Shown here piece by piece: positions 54,213 through 62,889 of a stretch of 64,000 bases of DNA; the stretch's first letter is position 1; each line of letters starts with the position of its first letter. The DNA is from Stutzerimonas stutzeri. Its GTDB lineage: Bacteria; Pseudomonadota; Gammaproteobacteria; Pseudomonadales; Pseudomonadaceae. The notes below the pieces were generated by a model. That model saw only the letters and a list, made by a program, of their open reading frames with translations. It ran no database searches and had not been told where the DNA came from. Both the position numbers and the translations under genes were made by a program. The DNA is taken from contig NZ_JAGQFP010000001.1 in NCBI RefSeq assembly GCF_019090095.1, forward strand, positions 248,001-312,000, given 5' to 3'.

Positions 54213-54479
54213 TGTCTGCTAATTTAATTGCGCGGTTAGGTTAATAGCTGAATGTGCTTCGGTCAGATTGCTCGTGTTAATTAATAAAACACGTTCTATA
54301 GGGATTTTTAAATATCAACTATCGGTGCTCATGCTTCGAAAGTTTCAACTATCGATATCTTTCTGATAAGCGGAGTTGAGCGCCATTTGGCCCGGGCGAT
54401 GGCCGGTCGCGTCCTGCGCCGTTGAACTCATCGAGCCCAGCGGGGCCGAAATACATGGATACAAAAACAGAAGTAGGAC
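54213..54479. promoter_or_regulatory. AT-rich upstream region of the act-cox operon with a direct repeat
   Basis: A 267-bp region, more AT-rich than its surroundings, that should hold the operon promoter. TCAACTATCG occurs at 54315-54324 and 54345-54354, 30 bp apart and thus on the same helical face. No clear -35/-10 pair can be fixed. The 3' part (from ~54380) is GC-rich. AGAAGTAGG just before 54480 is the probable ribosome-binding site. Confidence 0.45.
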
Positions 54480-55136
54480 ATGGCCCAGATTTTTCCTCGT
54501 TCGGCTGACATGTGGTTGCGTCTGGCCTTGCTCGTCCTGTTTGGCGGGCTGGCTTCGCTCTTCGTGGCGCTCGCCGTGCTGGACCGCTCGGACTACAACA
54601 GCGCGAAGGGCTGGGTGGTGCGGCAACCCGTCCCGTTCAGCCACGAACATCACGCTGGAGCGCTGAAAATCGACTGCCGCTATTGCCACGACAGCGTCGA
54701 GGTCAGCGCCGTGGCGGGATTGCCTGCGACGCATACCTGCATGAGTTGCCACTCACAGATATGGACGGGTGCCGAGATGCTTGCGCCGGTGCGCCAGAGC
54801 CTGGTCGAGGACAAACCGCTGCGCTGGAACCGCGTGGCTGAACTGCCTGATTACGTCTATTTCCAGCACAACGTGCATGTCAACGCCGGGGTCGGTTGTG
54901 AAACCTGCCATGGCCAGGTCGACACCATGCCGCTCATGTATCGGGCAGAGACCTTCACCATGAGCTGGTGCCTGGATTGTCACCAGGATCCCGCACCGCG
55001 GCTGAGGCCCAGGGCGGCAGTGACCACCATGGGATGGACGACCGAGCATGACCGCCGTGCGGTCGGCGAACAGATGATCAAGGAGCACCACATCGACACC
55101 GAACACCTGACCCACTGCTATATCTGCCACAGGTAG
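54480..55136 (+). CDS. actA: Alternative Complex III pentaheme cytochrome c subunit ActA
   Basis: A 218-residue protein with one N-terminal membrane helix (about residues 12-34) and five CxxCH heme sites at 66-70, 87-91, 140-144, 164-168 and 213-217. This matches the pentaheme subunit ActA of Alternative Complex III (ACIII), which moves electrons from quinol oxidation toward periplasmic cytochrome c. First gene of a tightly packed operon; actB starts 3 bp after its stop codon. Confidence 0.9.
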   Translation: MAQIFPRSADMWLRLALLVLFGGLASLFVALAVLDRSDYNSAKGWVVRQPVPFSHEHHAGALKIDCRYCHDSVEVSAVAGLPATHTCMSCHSQIWTGAEMLAPVRQSLVEDKPLRWNRVAELPDYVYFQHNVHVNAGVGCETCHGQVDTMPLMYRAETFTMSWCLDCHQDPAPRLRPRAAVTTMGWTTEHDRRAVGEQMIKEHHIDTEHLTHCYICHR

Positions 55137-55139
55137 CCC

Positions 55140-58097
55140 ATGGATCGCACGCCGCTCGACTACGCCGCCATCCGCCAACGTCTCGAAGGTCAGCACGGGC
55201 CGCGCTATTGGCGCAGCCTTGAACAGCTGGCCGACGAACCGGCGTTCGCCGCATTCGTCGAGGCGGAGTTTCCCGGCATCGCACCGCACATGGACCGCCG
55301 CCGCTTCCTTCAGGTGATGGGGGCTTCCATGGCGCTGGCCGGTTTGGCCGGCTGCGGGCAAGAGCCAGAGGCGGGTGTGCCCTACGTCATGCAGCCCGAG
55401 AAGATGATTCCTGGGCAAGCGCGCTGGTATGCCAGCGCCGTTCCGTTTGCCGGCTACGCGCAACCGGTACTGGGGCGCACTCACGTCGGTCGGCCGACCA
55501 AGCTCGAGGGCAACCCCGACCATCCGCTCAGCCAGGGCGCCGCAACCGCCTTCACCCAGGCGGCGATCTTGCAGCTGTACGATCCCGATCGTTCCCAGGC
55601 GCCTCGCCATGAAGGGCGCGTCGGTACCTGGAATGCCTTTCAGCGCATTGCGGTGGAGCAGGCGGCCCGCGCCGATGCCGCGCAGGGCGAGGGCCTCCAC
55701 GTGCTGATGGGGGCCAACAGTTCGCCAACCTTGCAGCGCCAGTTCGCGGCGATAGTCGAGCGCTGGCCGCAGGCCAGGCTATACCGCTTCGAGCCCTGGG
55801 AAGGCAATGCCTATGCCGCCAGCGAGCGCGCGCTGGGACGTCCGTTGCAAACGCATTATCGATTCGAAGAAGCCGAGTGGGTGGTGAGCTTCGAGCATGA
55901 CTGGCTTGGGCCGGGCCCGCGGGAATTACCGCAGGCGCTTGCCTGGAGCGAGCGCAAGCGACGAGCAGCGCGCGGAGAGGGCGATGCTCGCTTGGTCGTG
56001 GTCGAATCGTTGTCTACCGTGACTGGCGCCAAGGCGGCCAATCGGCGGCGCGTCGAACCGTCCCAGCTACGTGCTTATGTGCAGGCCCTGGTGGCCGCGC
56101 TGGGCGGTGCCGCTGCGCCGGGCTTGCCAGCCGATGCGCAACCCTGGATCGATGAGCTGGCCAGGCAACTGCAGGCGCGCCGCGGCCGGTGCCTGATCAC
56201 CGCCGGCGAGTTTGCACCAATGGACGTCCAGGTCGCCGTGCACTGGCTCAACCAACAGCTCGGCAACCTCGGCACGACCCTAAGCTACACCGAGCCGGTG
56301 ACCTGGCTGGAAGCCGGAGGGCAGCGCGTTTCCGGCCTGCCTGAACTGGTCTCGGCGATGCAGGCGGGTGACGTCGAAACCCTGCTGATGCTTGATTGCA
56401 ATCCGGCGCATACCGCGCCGGGCGACCTCGAGTTCGCTGACGCGCTGCAACGGGTGCCGCTGCGCATCCATGCCGGTCTTTACTACGACGAAACGGCGGC
56501 TCACAGCCATTGGCATCTACCCCTGACCCACGCGCTGGATGGCTGGTGCGACAGCCGGGCCGCCGACGGCAGCGTCTGCCTGACACAGCCGCTGGTGCGT
56601 CCGTTTTACGGCAGCCGCACCGCCGCCGAGGTGCTGGCGCTGATGATGGGCGAGCTGTCGCCAGACGCCCAGGCGCTGGTTCGGCAGACCTGGCAGGGGC
56701 TGGACGATAGCGCCTGGCGCAAGGCGCTGGAGCTCGGCTTTATCCGCGACAGTGCGTTCCCGCTGGTCGAGGCCAGCGCGAGCGCCCCACGCTGGGACGC
56801 CGCAGACACGGCCGACGCGCCCGGTTTGAGCCTGTTGTTCCGGCCCGATCCGAGCGTCTGGGACGGGCGCTTCGCCAATCTGGGCTGGCTGCAGGAGTTG
56901 CCCAAGCCGATCAGCAAACTCACCTGGGACAACGTTATAGGCCTGTCGCCGGCGCTCGCCGAACGGGAAGGCATCGCCAGCGGCGACCGGCTGCGTGTCA
57001 CCCTCGGGCGCAACGTGGTCGAAGGGCCCGCCTGGATCATGCCGGGCCAGGCCGATGACACCCTGAGCCTGTTCGGCGGCTACGGGCGTGACCGGGCAGG
57101 GCGCGTCGGTGATGGGCTTGGTTACGATGTTTCACCGCTGCGCACGGCGGAGCAGCCCTGGAGGCGAGAGGGTGCGCAGCTGACCCGGCTGGAGCGTCAT
57201 ATCAAGTTGGCGTCGACCCAGCCGCATCACGTTCTGCACGGCAAGGAGCTGATCCGCAGCCAGCCGCGCGCGGTGGCCTTCGAGGAGGTCAGCCCCAGGC
57301 CTGAGCAGGTCACCTTGTATCCGCCACCGAAGCAGGGCGATACCGCCTGGGGGATGGTCATCGACCTGGACCAGTGCATCGGCTGTAACGCCTGCGTGGT
57401 GGCCTGTCAGGCCGAGAACAACATACCGGTGGTGGGCAAGGAGCAGGTCGAAATGGGTCGCAACATGCACTGGTTGCGTGTCGACCATTATTACGGCGGC
57501 GACCCGCGCGAACCGACCTCGGTTTTCCAGCCGGTGCCGTGCATGCATTGCGATCAGGCGCCCTGCGAAGTGGGGTGTCCGGTGAACGCGACCGTGCATG
57601 GGCCCGATGGGCTGAACGAGCAGGTCTACAACCGCTGCATCGGCACGCGCACCTGCTCGTCGTATTGCCCGTACAAGGTGCGTCGCTTCAACTGGTTCGA
57701 TCTCACCGAAGACGATCCGCCGTCGATCCAGCATCAGCGCAACCCCAACGTCACGGTGCGTTCGCGCGGCGTCATGGAGAAGTGCACCTACTGCGTGCAG
57801 CGCATCAGCGAAGCGCGGATCACCGCCCGTATCGAAGACCGCGAGATCGCCGATGGCGAGGTGAAGACAGCCTGCCAGCAGACCTGTCCGACTCAGGCGA
57901 TCGTCTTCGGCAACCTCAAGGAGCCGGACGCGAAGGTCAACGGCGAGCGCCACACCAGACGTCACTACGCGCTCCTCGAAGAACTCAATACCCGGCCCAA
58001 GACCACCTATCTGGGCCTGGTCGAGGAGGCGGCGGCATTACCCGGAGATGCCGAGCCGCTGCAGCTGCGCTCAGCCAAGGGAGAACGCGATGTCTGA
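55140..58097 (+). CDS. actB: Alternative Complex III iron-sulfur subunit ActB
   Basis: A 985-residue protein combining a molybdopterin-oxidoreductase-like domain (no molybdenum cofactor in known ACIII) and a C-terminal ferredoxin-like domain. The N-terminus has RRRFL at residues 53-57 and a GLAGC lipobox-like site at Cys72, suggesting Tat export and a lipid anchor. Cysteine clusters begin CIGCNACVVAC (~745), CMHCDQAPCEVGC (~800), CIGTRTCSSYC (~834), then CTYC (~881) and CQQTC (~910), enough for four Fe-S clusters. It carries electrons inside ACIII. It overlaps actC by 8 bp. Confidence 0.9.
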   Translation: MDRTPLDYAAIRQRLEGQHGPRYWRSLEQLADEPAFAAFVEAEFPGIAPHMDRRRFLQVMGASMALAGLAGCGQEPEAGVPYVMQPEKMIPGQARWYASAVPFAGYAQPVLGRTHVGRPTKLEGNPDHPLSQGAATAFTQAAILQLYDPDRSQAPRHEGRVGTWNAFQRIAVEQAARADAAQGEGLHVLMGANSSPTLQRQFAAIVERWPQARLYRFEPWEGNAYAASERALGRPLQTHYRFEEAEWVVSFEHDWLGPGPRELPQALAWSERKRRAARGEGDARLVVVESLSTVTGAKAANRRRVEPSQLRAYVQALVAALGGAAAPGLPADAQPWIDELARQLQARRGRCLITAGEFAPMDVQVAVHWLNQQLGNLGTTLSYTEPVTWLEAGGQRVSGLPELVSAMQAGDVETLLMLDCNPAHTAPGDLEFADALQRVPLRIHAGLYYDETAAHSHWHLPLTHALDGWCDSRAADGSVCLTQPLVRPFYGSRTAAEVLALMMGELSPDAQALVRQTWQGLDDSAWRKALELGFIRDSAFPLVEASASAPRWDAADTADAPGLSLLFRPDPSVWDGRFANLGWLQELPKPISKLTWDNVIGLSPALAEREGIASGDRLRVTLGRNVVEGPAWIMPGQADDTLSLFGGYGRDRAGRVGDGLGYDVSPLRTAEQPWRREGAQLTRLERHIKLASTQPHHVLHGKELIRSQPRAVAFEEVSPRPEQVTLYPPPKQGDTAWGMVIDLDQCIGCNACVVACQAENNIPVVGKEQVEMGRNMHWLRVDHYYGGDPREPTSVFQPVPCMHCDQAPCEVGCPVNATVHGPDGLNEQVYNRCIGTRTCSSYCPYKVRRFNWFDLTEDDPPSIQHQRNPNVTVRSRGVMEKCTYCVQRISEARITARIEDREIADGEVKTACQQTCPTQAIVFGNLKEPDAKVNGERHTRRHYALLEELNTRPKTTYLGLVEEAAALPGDAEPLQLRSAKGERDV

Positions 58098-59445
58098 TGC
58101 GCCGCACTTCCTGCCGCGAGGGATGCCGCTTGGCGCGGTGTCGGAGCGTGTGCTCGACCTGCCGACCGACTTCAATCGCTACCGGCGGGCCTGGTGGATG
58201 CTGTTCACCTTCAGTTGCCTGTTGCTGGGTGTGTTCATCGTTGCCGCGGCGGTGGTGTTGTGGCGGGGCGTTGGCGTCTGGGGCAACAACATCCCGGTGA
58301 ACTGGGGCTTCGCCATTCTCAACTACATGTGGTGGCTCGGCATTGGCCACGCCGGCACCTTCATTTCCGCCTTGTTGCTGCTGCTCAATCGACCGTGGCG
58401 CAACTCGCTGAACCGACTGGCCGAGCTGATGACCCTGATGGCGGTCGTGTGCGCCGGCGTCTATCCGATCCTCCACCTGGGACGGCCCTGGCTGTTCTAC
58501 TGGACCGCGCCCTACCTCAACACCATGGAGCTCTGGCCGCAGTTCAAGAGCCCGACGGCGTGGGACTTTTTTGCGGTGCTGGGTTACCTCGGCGTGTCCC
58601 TGCTGTTCCTCTATGTTGGTTCCATTCCTGATTTCGCCTCGGCGCGTGATCGCGCCACCAAGCGGCACTACCAGTATTTCTACGGCCTGCTTGCGCTCGG
58701 CTGGCGTGGCGCGTCCTCGCACTGGAGCCATTGGCGGCGAACCTACCGCTTCATCGCGCTGCTGGCGGTGCCGCTGGTGTTCTCGGTGTCCAGTGGCTAT
58801 TCGTTCCTTCTGGACCTGGCGCCCGAAACCGGCTGGCATTCGACTGTCTTTCCACCGTATTTCGTGGCCGGTGCGGTGTTCTCCGGCTTCGCCATGGTCA
58901 TCGTCATCGCGCTCGGGTTGCGGCGATTCTTCGGTTGGCACGAGCTGATCACCGACAGCCACCTGGACAAGCTCGGGCTGCTGTTGCTGGCGACCAGCTG
59001 GATGACCAGCTACGGCTATTTCGCCGAGCCCTTCATTGCCTTCTATTCGGGCAAGGAACACGAAATCCTGGTGACCATGAACCGTATCGCCGGGCCCACG
59101 GCCTGGAGCTTCTGGACGGCGATTTTCTTCAATCTGGTGGTGACTCAGGCGCTCTGGTGGCCGGCGGTGCGGCGCAACGGTCGGGCCATGCTGATCATCG
59201 CCCTGGGCGTGCTGGTGGGCATGTGGTGCGAGCGCTACATGCTGATCATCCAGCCGCCGACACGCGACTACCTGATCTCCAGCTGGCAGGCCTACAGCCC
59301 GTCGTTCTGGGACTGGGCGCTGTTCATCGGCACCTTCGGCCTGTTCATGGTGCCGTTCTCGCTGTTCATGCGCTTCCTGCCGATGATCTCGACCTTCGAG
59401 CTCAAGGAGGTGCTGCATCGCTACCGGGAAGGCGCGAATGACTAA
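58090..59445 (+). CDS. actC: Alternative Complex III membrane subunit ActC (NrfD family)
   Basis: A 451-residue NrfD/PsrC-type membrane protein with about ten helices. It provides the quinol-binding site and a putative proton path in ACIII. The conserved HAGTFISALLLLLNRPWR stretch in the second to third helix region and FAEPFIAFYSG are present. The ATG at 58090, with GGGAG upstream, overlaps the end of actB by 8 bp; the longer frame from 58048 is not used. It overlaps actD by 8 bp. Confidence 0.9.
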   Translation: MSDAPHFLPRGMPLGAVSERVLDLPTDFNRYRRAWWMLFTFSCLLLGVFIVAAAVVLWRGVGVWGNNIPVNWGFAILNYMWWLGIGHAGTFISALLLLLNRPWRNSLNRLAELMTLMAVVCAGVYPILHLGRPWLFYWTAPYLNTMELWPQFKSPTAWDFFAVLGYLGVSLLFLYVGSIPDFASARDRATKRHYQYFYGLLALGWRGASSHWSHWRRTYRFIALLAVPLVFSVSSGYSFLLDLAPETGWHSTVFPPYFVAGAVFSGFAMVIVIALGLRRFFGWHELITDSHLDKLGLLLLATSWMTSYGYFAEPFIAFYSGKEHEILVTMNRIAGPTAWSFWTAIFFNLVVTQALWWPAVRRNGRAMLIIALGVLVGMWCERYMLIIQPPTRDYLISSWQAYSPSFWDWALFIGTFGLFMVPFSLFMRFLPMISTFELKEVLHRYREGAND

Positions 59446-59965
59446 GCGCCAGTACGGCCTGCTGGCCGATTTCGCCCATCCCGATGCGATGCTCGACGCT
59501 GCACGCACTGCCCGCGCGGCGGGGTATCGGCGGATCGAGGCCTATAGCCCGTTCCCGGTAGAAGGGATCGAGGAAGTACTCGAGCACCGCAGCAATCGCC
59601 CTTACTGGTTTGGCGTGGTCGGGGCGCTGGTGGGTATCGCCATCGGGCTGGGCATGCAGATCTACGCCAACCTCAGCTACCCGCTGGAGATCGGCGGGCG
59701 CCCGTTGATCGCGTTGCAGAGCTTCAGCATCGTCACCTTTCTGCTGATGGTCAGCTTCGCGACGATCTTCGCCGTATTCGGCCTGCTCTGGTTGTGCCGG
59801 CTGCCCTTGCTCTGGCACCCCCTGCACGATGCGAGCGCGTTCGATCGCGCCACCGACGATCGCTTCCTGCTCTGTATCCGGGCCGATGATCCCCTCTACG
59901 ACGAGACCGGCACGGCGCTCTGGCTGGCCGAGCGCGCGGTGTCGGTGACGGAGGTGCCGGCATGA
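59438..59965 (+). CDS. actD: Alternative Complex III subunit ActD (DUF3341)
   Basis: A 175-residue protein of the DUF3341 family with two central helices (about residues 57-80 and 95-122). It opens YGLLADFAHPDAMLDAARTARAAGYRRIEAYSPFPVEGI, the hallmark of ActD. It associates with ActC/ActF on the membrane; the role is structural or in proton handling. It overlaps actE by 4 bp. Confidence 0.9.
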   Translation: MTKRQYGLLADFAHPDAMLDAARTARAAGYRRIEAYSPFPVEGIEEVLEHRSNRPYWFGVVGALVGIAIGLGMQIYANLSYPLEIGGRPLIALQSFSIVTFLLMVSFATIFAVFGLLWLCRLPLLWHPLHDASAFDRATDDRFLLCIRADDPLYDETGTALWLAERAVSVTEVPA

Positions 59966-60492
59966 TTCGCTGGCCGATGCTGGGTGCGTTGCTGCTTTGC
60001 CTCGTCGGTTGTGACGACATGGCCCAACAGCCGCGGGCCGATGCGCAGGAAGCCAGCCGGTTCTTCCCCGACGGCAAGGTCAACCAGGTACCGCCTGCCG
60101 GCACCGTCGCCCGGGGCGATCTCGCCTGGGAAGCCGTGTTGGCCGAGCGACCACCGCTGACGGTGGCACTCATGCAACACGGGCGGGAGCGCTTCGAGAT
60201 CTACTGCTCGCCTTGTCACGGTGTGGCCGGGGACGGCAACGGCACCGTGGTCAACCGCGGCTTCCCGCGGCCTCCGGATTTCGCCGAGTCCCGGCTCGTT
60301 GCCGCCCCCGACCGGCATTTCATGGACGTCATCGCCCATGGCTACGGCCAGATGTACAGCTACGCCGCGCGCGTGCGGCCCGCCGATCGCTGGGCCATCG
60401 TCGGCTATATCCGCGCCTTGCAGTTCAGCCGTCGCGCCGAGGTCGGCAGCCTGCCGGAAATCGACCGCGACACCCTGGAGCGCCTGCCATGA
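59962..60492 (+). CDS. actE: Alternative Complex III monoheme cytochrome c subunit ActE
   Basis: A 176-residue lipoprotein-like cytochrome c: lipobox LVGC (Cys17) and one heme motif CSPCH at residues 82-86, with a distal methionine likely in GYGQMYSYAARV. It receives electrons from ActA and passes them to the caa3 oxidase. It overlaps actF by 4 bp (ATGA). Confidence 0.9.
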   Translation: MIRWPMLGALLLCLVGCDDMAQQPRADAQEASRFFPDGKVNQVPPAGTVARGDLAWEAVLAERPPLTVALMQHGRERFEIYCSPCHGVAGDGNGTVVNRGFPRPPDFAESRLVAAPDRHFMDVIAHGYGQMYSYAARVRPADRWAIVGYIRALQFSRRAEVGSLPEIDRDTLERLP

Positions 60493-61502
60493 ACCTGCGC
60501 AAAGGAGCAATTGTCGGGACCGCGTTCGGCGTGCTCGTGCTGTTGGCCTGTCTGCTGCTGGCCGGCCGCGAGGCGGTGGCGGCGAGTGTGGCCAGCCTGC
60601 TGGGCCTGGCCGGCATCCCGCTGGGCGCGTTGTGCCTGGGCTTGAGCGTGGCGCTGGTCAGCGGCAATGCACGTGATCAGTTATGGCCGTGGACGTTGTT
60701 CAGCGCCCGTGCCTTGCCCATGCTGGCGTTGATCGCGCTGCCGGTGCTGGCCGGGGCCGGAGCGCTATACCAATGGGTCGGCGTCGATGAAGGCGGCTTT
60801 CGCGGGTTCTGGCTCGCCTGGCCGAGCTTTGCGGTACGCGGCGTGCTCTATCTGGCGGCGTGGTGGGCCCTGGCGACCTGGGTGCTACCGCTGAGCGTCG
60901 AGCGGCCCGCAGCGGCCGGTCTTGGCCTGATCGCGCTGGTGATGACCACCTCTCTGGCCGCGGTGGACTGGGCGATGTCACTCGACCCGCATTTCAAGTC
61001 CAGCCTGTTCGGCATGGTCTGGTTCGGCCGGTTGATGCTCACGGCTATCGCCTTCTGTTGCCTCCTGGCGCTGGGCCGTGGCAGTGCTCGGCCGGGTGTA
61101 CTGCGCGGCATGCTGGCCGCCGCGGCGTTGGCCTGGCTTTACCTGCATTTCATGCAGTACCTGGTGATCTGGTACGGCAACCTGCCAGACGAAATCCGCT
61201 GGTACCAGCACCGGACTGACGGCGGCTGGCTGTGGCTGACCTGGCTGCTGGGCGCCGGCCAATCACTGGTGTTCACCGTCTTGCTCTGGCCGCTCTCACA
61301 GCGACGCCGGGTGTTGATGACGCTGGCGGCGGCAACGCTGCTGCTGGGGCTTGCTGAGGGTGTCTGGATGAGTCTGCCGGGCTTGGAGGCAATGCATCCG
61401 CTGCTGTTGTGGTTGTCACTGGCCGCCGCCTGGTTGGCCGGTGGCGGGCTGCTGGCGCTGGCCTTGCTGCCGCGTCGAACCCTGCCGAGGAGAACGCCAT
61501 GA
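60489..61502 (+). CDS. actF: Alternative Complex III membrane subunit ActF
   Basis: A 337-residue integral membrane protein with about ten helices and no cofactor motif, related to ActC. It contains WAMSLDPHFKSSLFGMVWFGRL and FMQYLVIWYGNLPDEIRWYQHR, conserved in ActF. Start at 60489 overlaps the actE stop; the in-frame extension back to 60213 lies inside actE. It overlaps the next gene by 4 bp. Confidence 0.9.
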   Translation: MNLRKGAIVGTAFGVLVLLACLLLAGREAVAASVASLLGLAGIPLGALCLGLSVALVSGNARDQLWPWTLFSARALPMLALIALPVLAGAGALYQWVGVDEGGFRGFWLAWPSFAVRGVLYLAAWWALATWVLPLSVERPAAAGLGLIALVMTTSLAAVDWAMSLDPHFKSSLFGMVWFGRLMLTAIAFCCLLALGRGSARPGVLRGMLAAAALAWLYLHFMQYLVIWYGNLPDEIRWYQHRTDGGWLWLTWLLGAGQSLVFTVLLWPLSQRRRVLMTLAAATLLLGLAEGVWMSLPGLEAMHPLLLWLSLAAAWLAGGGLLALALLPRRTLPRRTP

Positions 61503-61936
61503 GTGTGCCGGTCGATCCGGTTTCGAAAGAGGACGGTTTCGAGCATCACGACGCCAACGTCAAGATGCTGCTGATCATCGGTTTCGGCATTTTCGCCACG
61601 TTGCTGGTGGCAGGCATCGGGGTGGCTGGGCTGCTCTGGTGGTACGACCTGCAACCGGACAAGCCGGTCTCCGCCCTGGAACGACAGACCGAAAAACCGC
61701 CCGAGCCGCGGCTGGAAAGTGACCCGCGCGCTGGCGGCAATCAGGTGGTGGCAGCGGGACGCGCGTTGATCGAACACTACGGCTGGGTCGATCGCGATGC
61801 CGGGCTCGCGCGCATTCCGGTGGATCGCGGCATCCTGCTTCTGGCCCAACGCGGCTGGCCTTCACGCGCAGAGCCCGAACCGGGTGAAACCCTGCCGCCT
61901 CGCGAGCAGCAAGCCAGGGGGAGGGCGCAGCCGTGA
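61499..61936 (+). CDS. Unknown single-helix membrane protein in the act-cox operon
   Basis: A 145-residue protein with one transmembrane helix (about residues 23-48) and a periplasmic or cytoplasmic C-terminal part containing YGWVDRDAGLARIPVDRGILLLAQRG. No CxxCH or metal site. Similar short proteins precede Sco in some caa3 operons, but I cannot name the family. It overlaps actF by 4 bp and sco by 1 bp, so it is translated as part of the series. A role in oxidase assembly or as an accessory subunit is inferred. Confidence 0.65.
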   Translation: MSVPVDPVSKEDGFEHHDANVKMLLIIGFGIFATLLVAGIGVAGLLWWYDLQPDKPVSALERQTEKPPEPRLESDPRAGGNQVVAAGRALIEHYGWVDRDAGLARIPVDRGILLLAQRGWPSRAEPEPGETLPPREQQARGRAQP

Positions 61937-62889
61937 TGCATCGATCTCCGTACCAGGATGGGGCGACGGCGATGGGATTGCCCCCATCCTACGTCCTGTG
62001 CGGCGAGCGGCCGCCGATCCAGCGACCTCGGGCTGCGGCTCGCTTTCAACGCGGCCTTGCCAGCCTGGTTCTGGCTGTTCTCGTTCTGCTGTACGGCGGC
62101 CCAGTCATGGCCGAAGCGCCGGTCGATCCGTTCGCCGCAGCCGGCATCGAGCAGAAACCCGGCGCGCAGGTGCCGCTGGATCTGCACTTTCGCGACGTAG
62201 ACGGCGAGCGCGTCACCTTTGACGACCTGTTCGAAGGGCGCCCAGTGATTCTCGCGCCGGTCTATTACCGCTGCCCGAACGTCTGCGGCGCGCAACTTTC
62301 CAGCCTGTTCAACCTGTTGTTGGCGCTGTCCTTCGAGCTCGGCAAGGATTACGAGGTGATCGCGTTCAGCATCGACCCACGTGAGACCCCGCAAGATGCC
62401 GAGGCCGAGCGCGCCAAGCTGCGCAAGCGCTGGCCGCAGCTGGTGGATTCGCCGCATGTGCACTTCCTCAGCGAAGTCGCGCCAGCGGCTCGCCCAGAGC
62501 CGGACCCTGCGCATCAGGCGGCCGGCCGTACGCTGGCCGAGGCGATCGGCTTTGCCTACAGCTGGGATCCGCAGATTCAGGAATTCGCCCATGCCTCGGC
62601 CGTCGCCACCCTCAGCCCGGCGGGCAAGCTGGTGCGCTGGCTTTACGGCCTCGGTTATCAACCGGACGACATGCGCCTGGCGCTGACTGACGCCGGCGAG
62701 GGCAAGGTCGGATCGCTGGGCGACCAGCTGCTGCTGCTCTGTTACCACTACAACCCGCGCACCGGTGGCTACGACAACCTGGTCATCGGTGCGCTACAGG
62801 TCGGTGGCATCGGCACCACGCTCGCGCTGGGCGGCTTCATTGGCGTCACGCTCTGGCGCGAGCACCGCAAGCGGAAGGTGGACGCATGA
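61936..62889 (+). CDS. Sco1/SenC-family copper chaperone
   Basis: A 317-residue thioredoxin-fold protein. The copper ligands are Cys113 and Cys117 (YYRCPNVCG) and His219 (EFAHASA). A hydrophobic segment at about residues 38-60 ends VMAEA and looks like a signal peptide, but 37 unusual residues come before it. The C-terminal helix (about 290-310) may anchor it. It delivers copper to the CuA site of the oxidase encoded next. The start is uncertain (GTG 61933, ATG 61936 or ATG 61972); a REP-like palindrome lies in this region. Confidence 0.87.
   Translation: MHRSPYQDGATAMGLPPSYVLCGERPPIQRPRAAARFQRGLASLVLAVLVLLYGGPVMAEAPVDPFAAAGIEQKPGAQVPLDLHFRDVDGERVTFDDLFEGRPVILAPVYYRCPNVCGAQLSSLFNLLLALSFELGKDYEVIAFSIDPRETPQDAEAERAKLRKRWPQLVDSPHVHFLSEVAPAARPEPDPAHQAAGRTLAEAIGFAYSWDPQIQEFAHASAVATLSPAGKLVRWLYGLGYQPDDMRLALTDAGEGKVGSLGDQLLLLCYHYNPRTGGYDNLVIGALQVGGIGTTLALGGFIGVTLWREHRKRKVDA
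61955..61990. repeat. REP-like palindrome inside the 5' end of sco
   Basis: AGGATGGGG (61955-61963) pairs with CCCCATCCT (61982-61990), followed by ACG. On the minus strand it reads CGTAGGATGGGGG, like the interspersed element at 741-772 (CGTAGGGTGGATC). It encodes residues 7-18 of the predicted Sco precursor. Confidence 0.5.

Noticed and set aside
57985..59508. Minus-strand open frame of ~500 codons opposite actC
   Set aside because: Low-complexity His/Arg/Gln-rich translation typical of antisense frames; ActC is intact on the plus strand.
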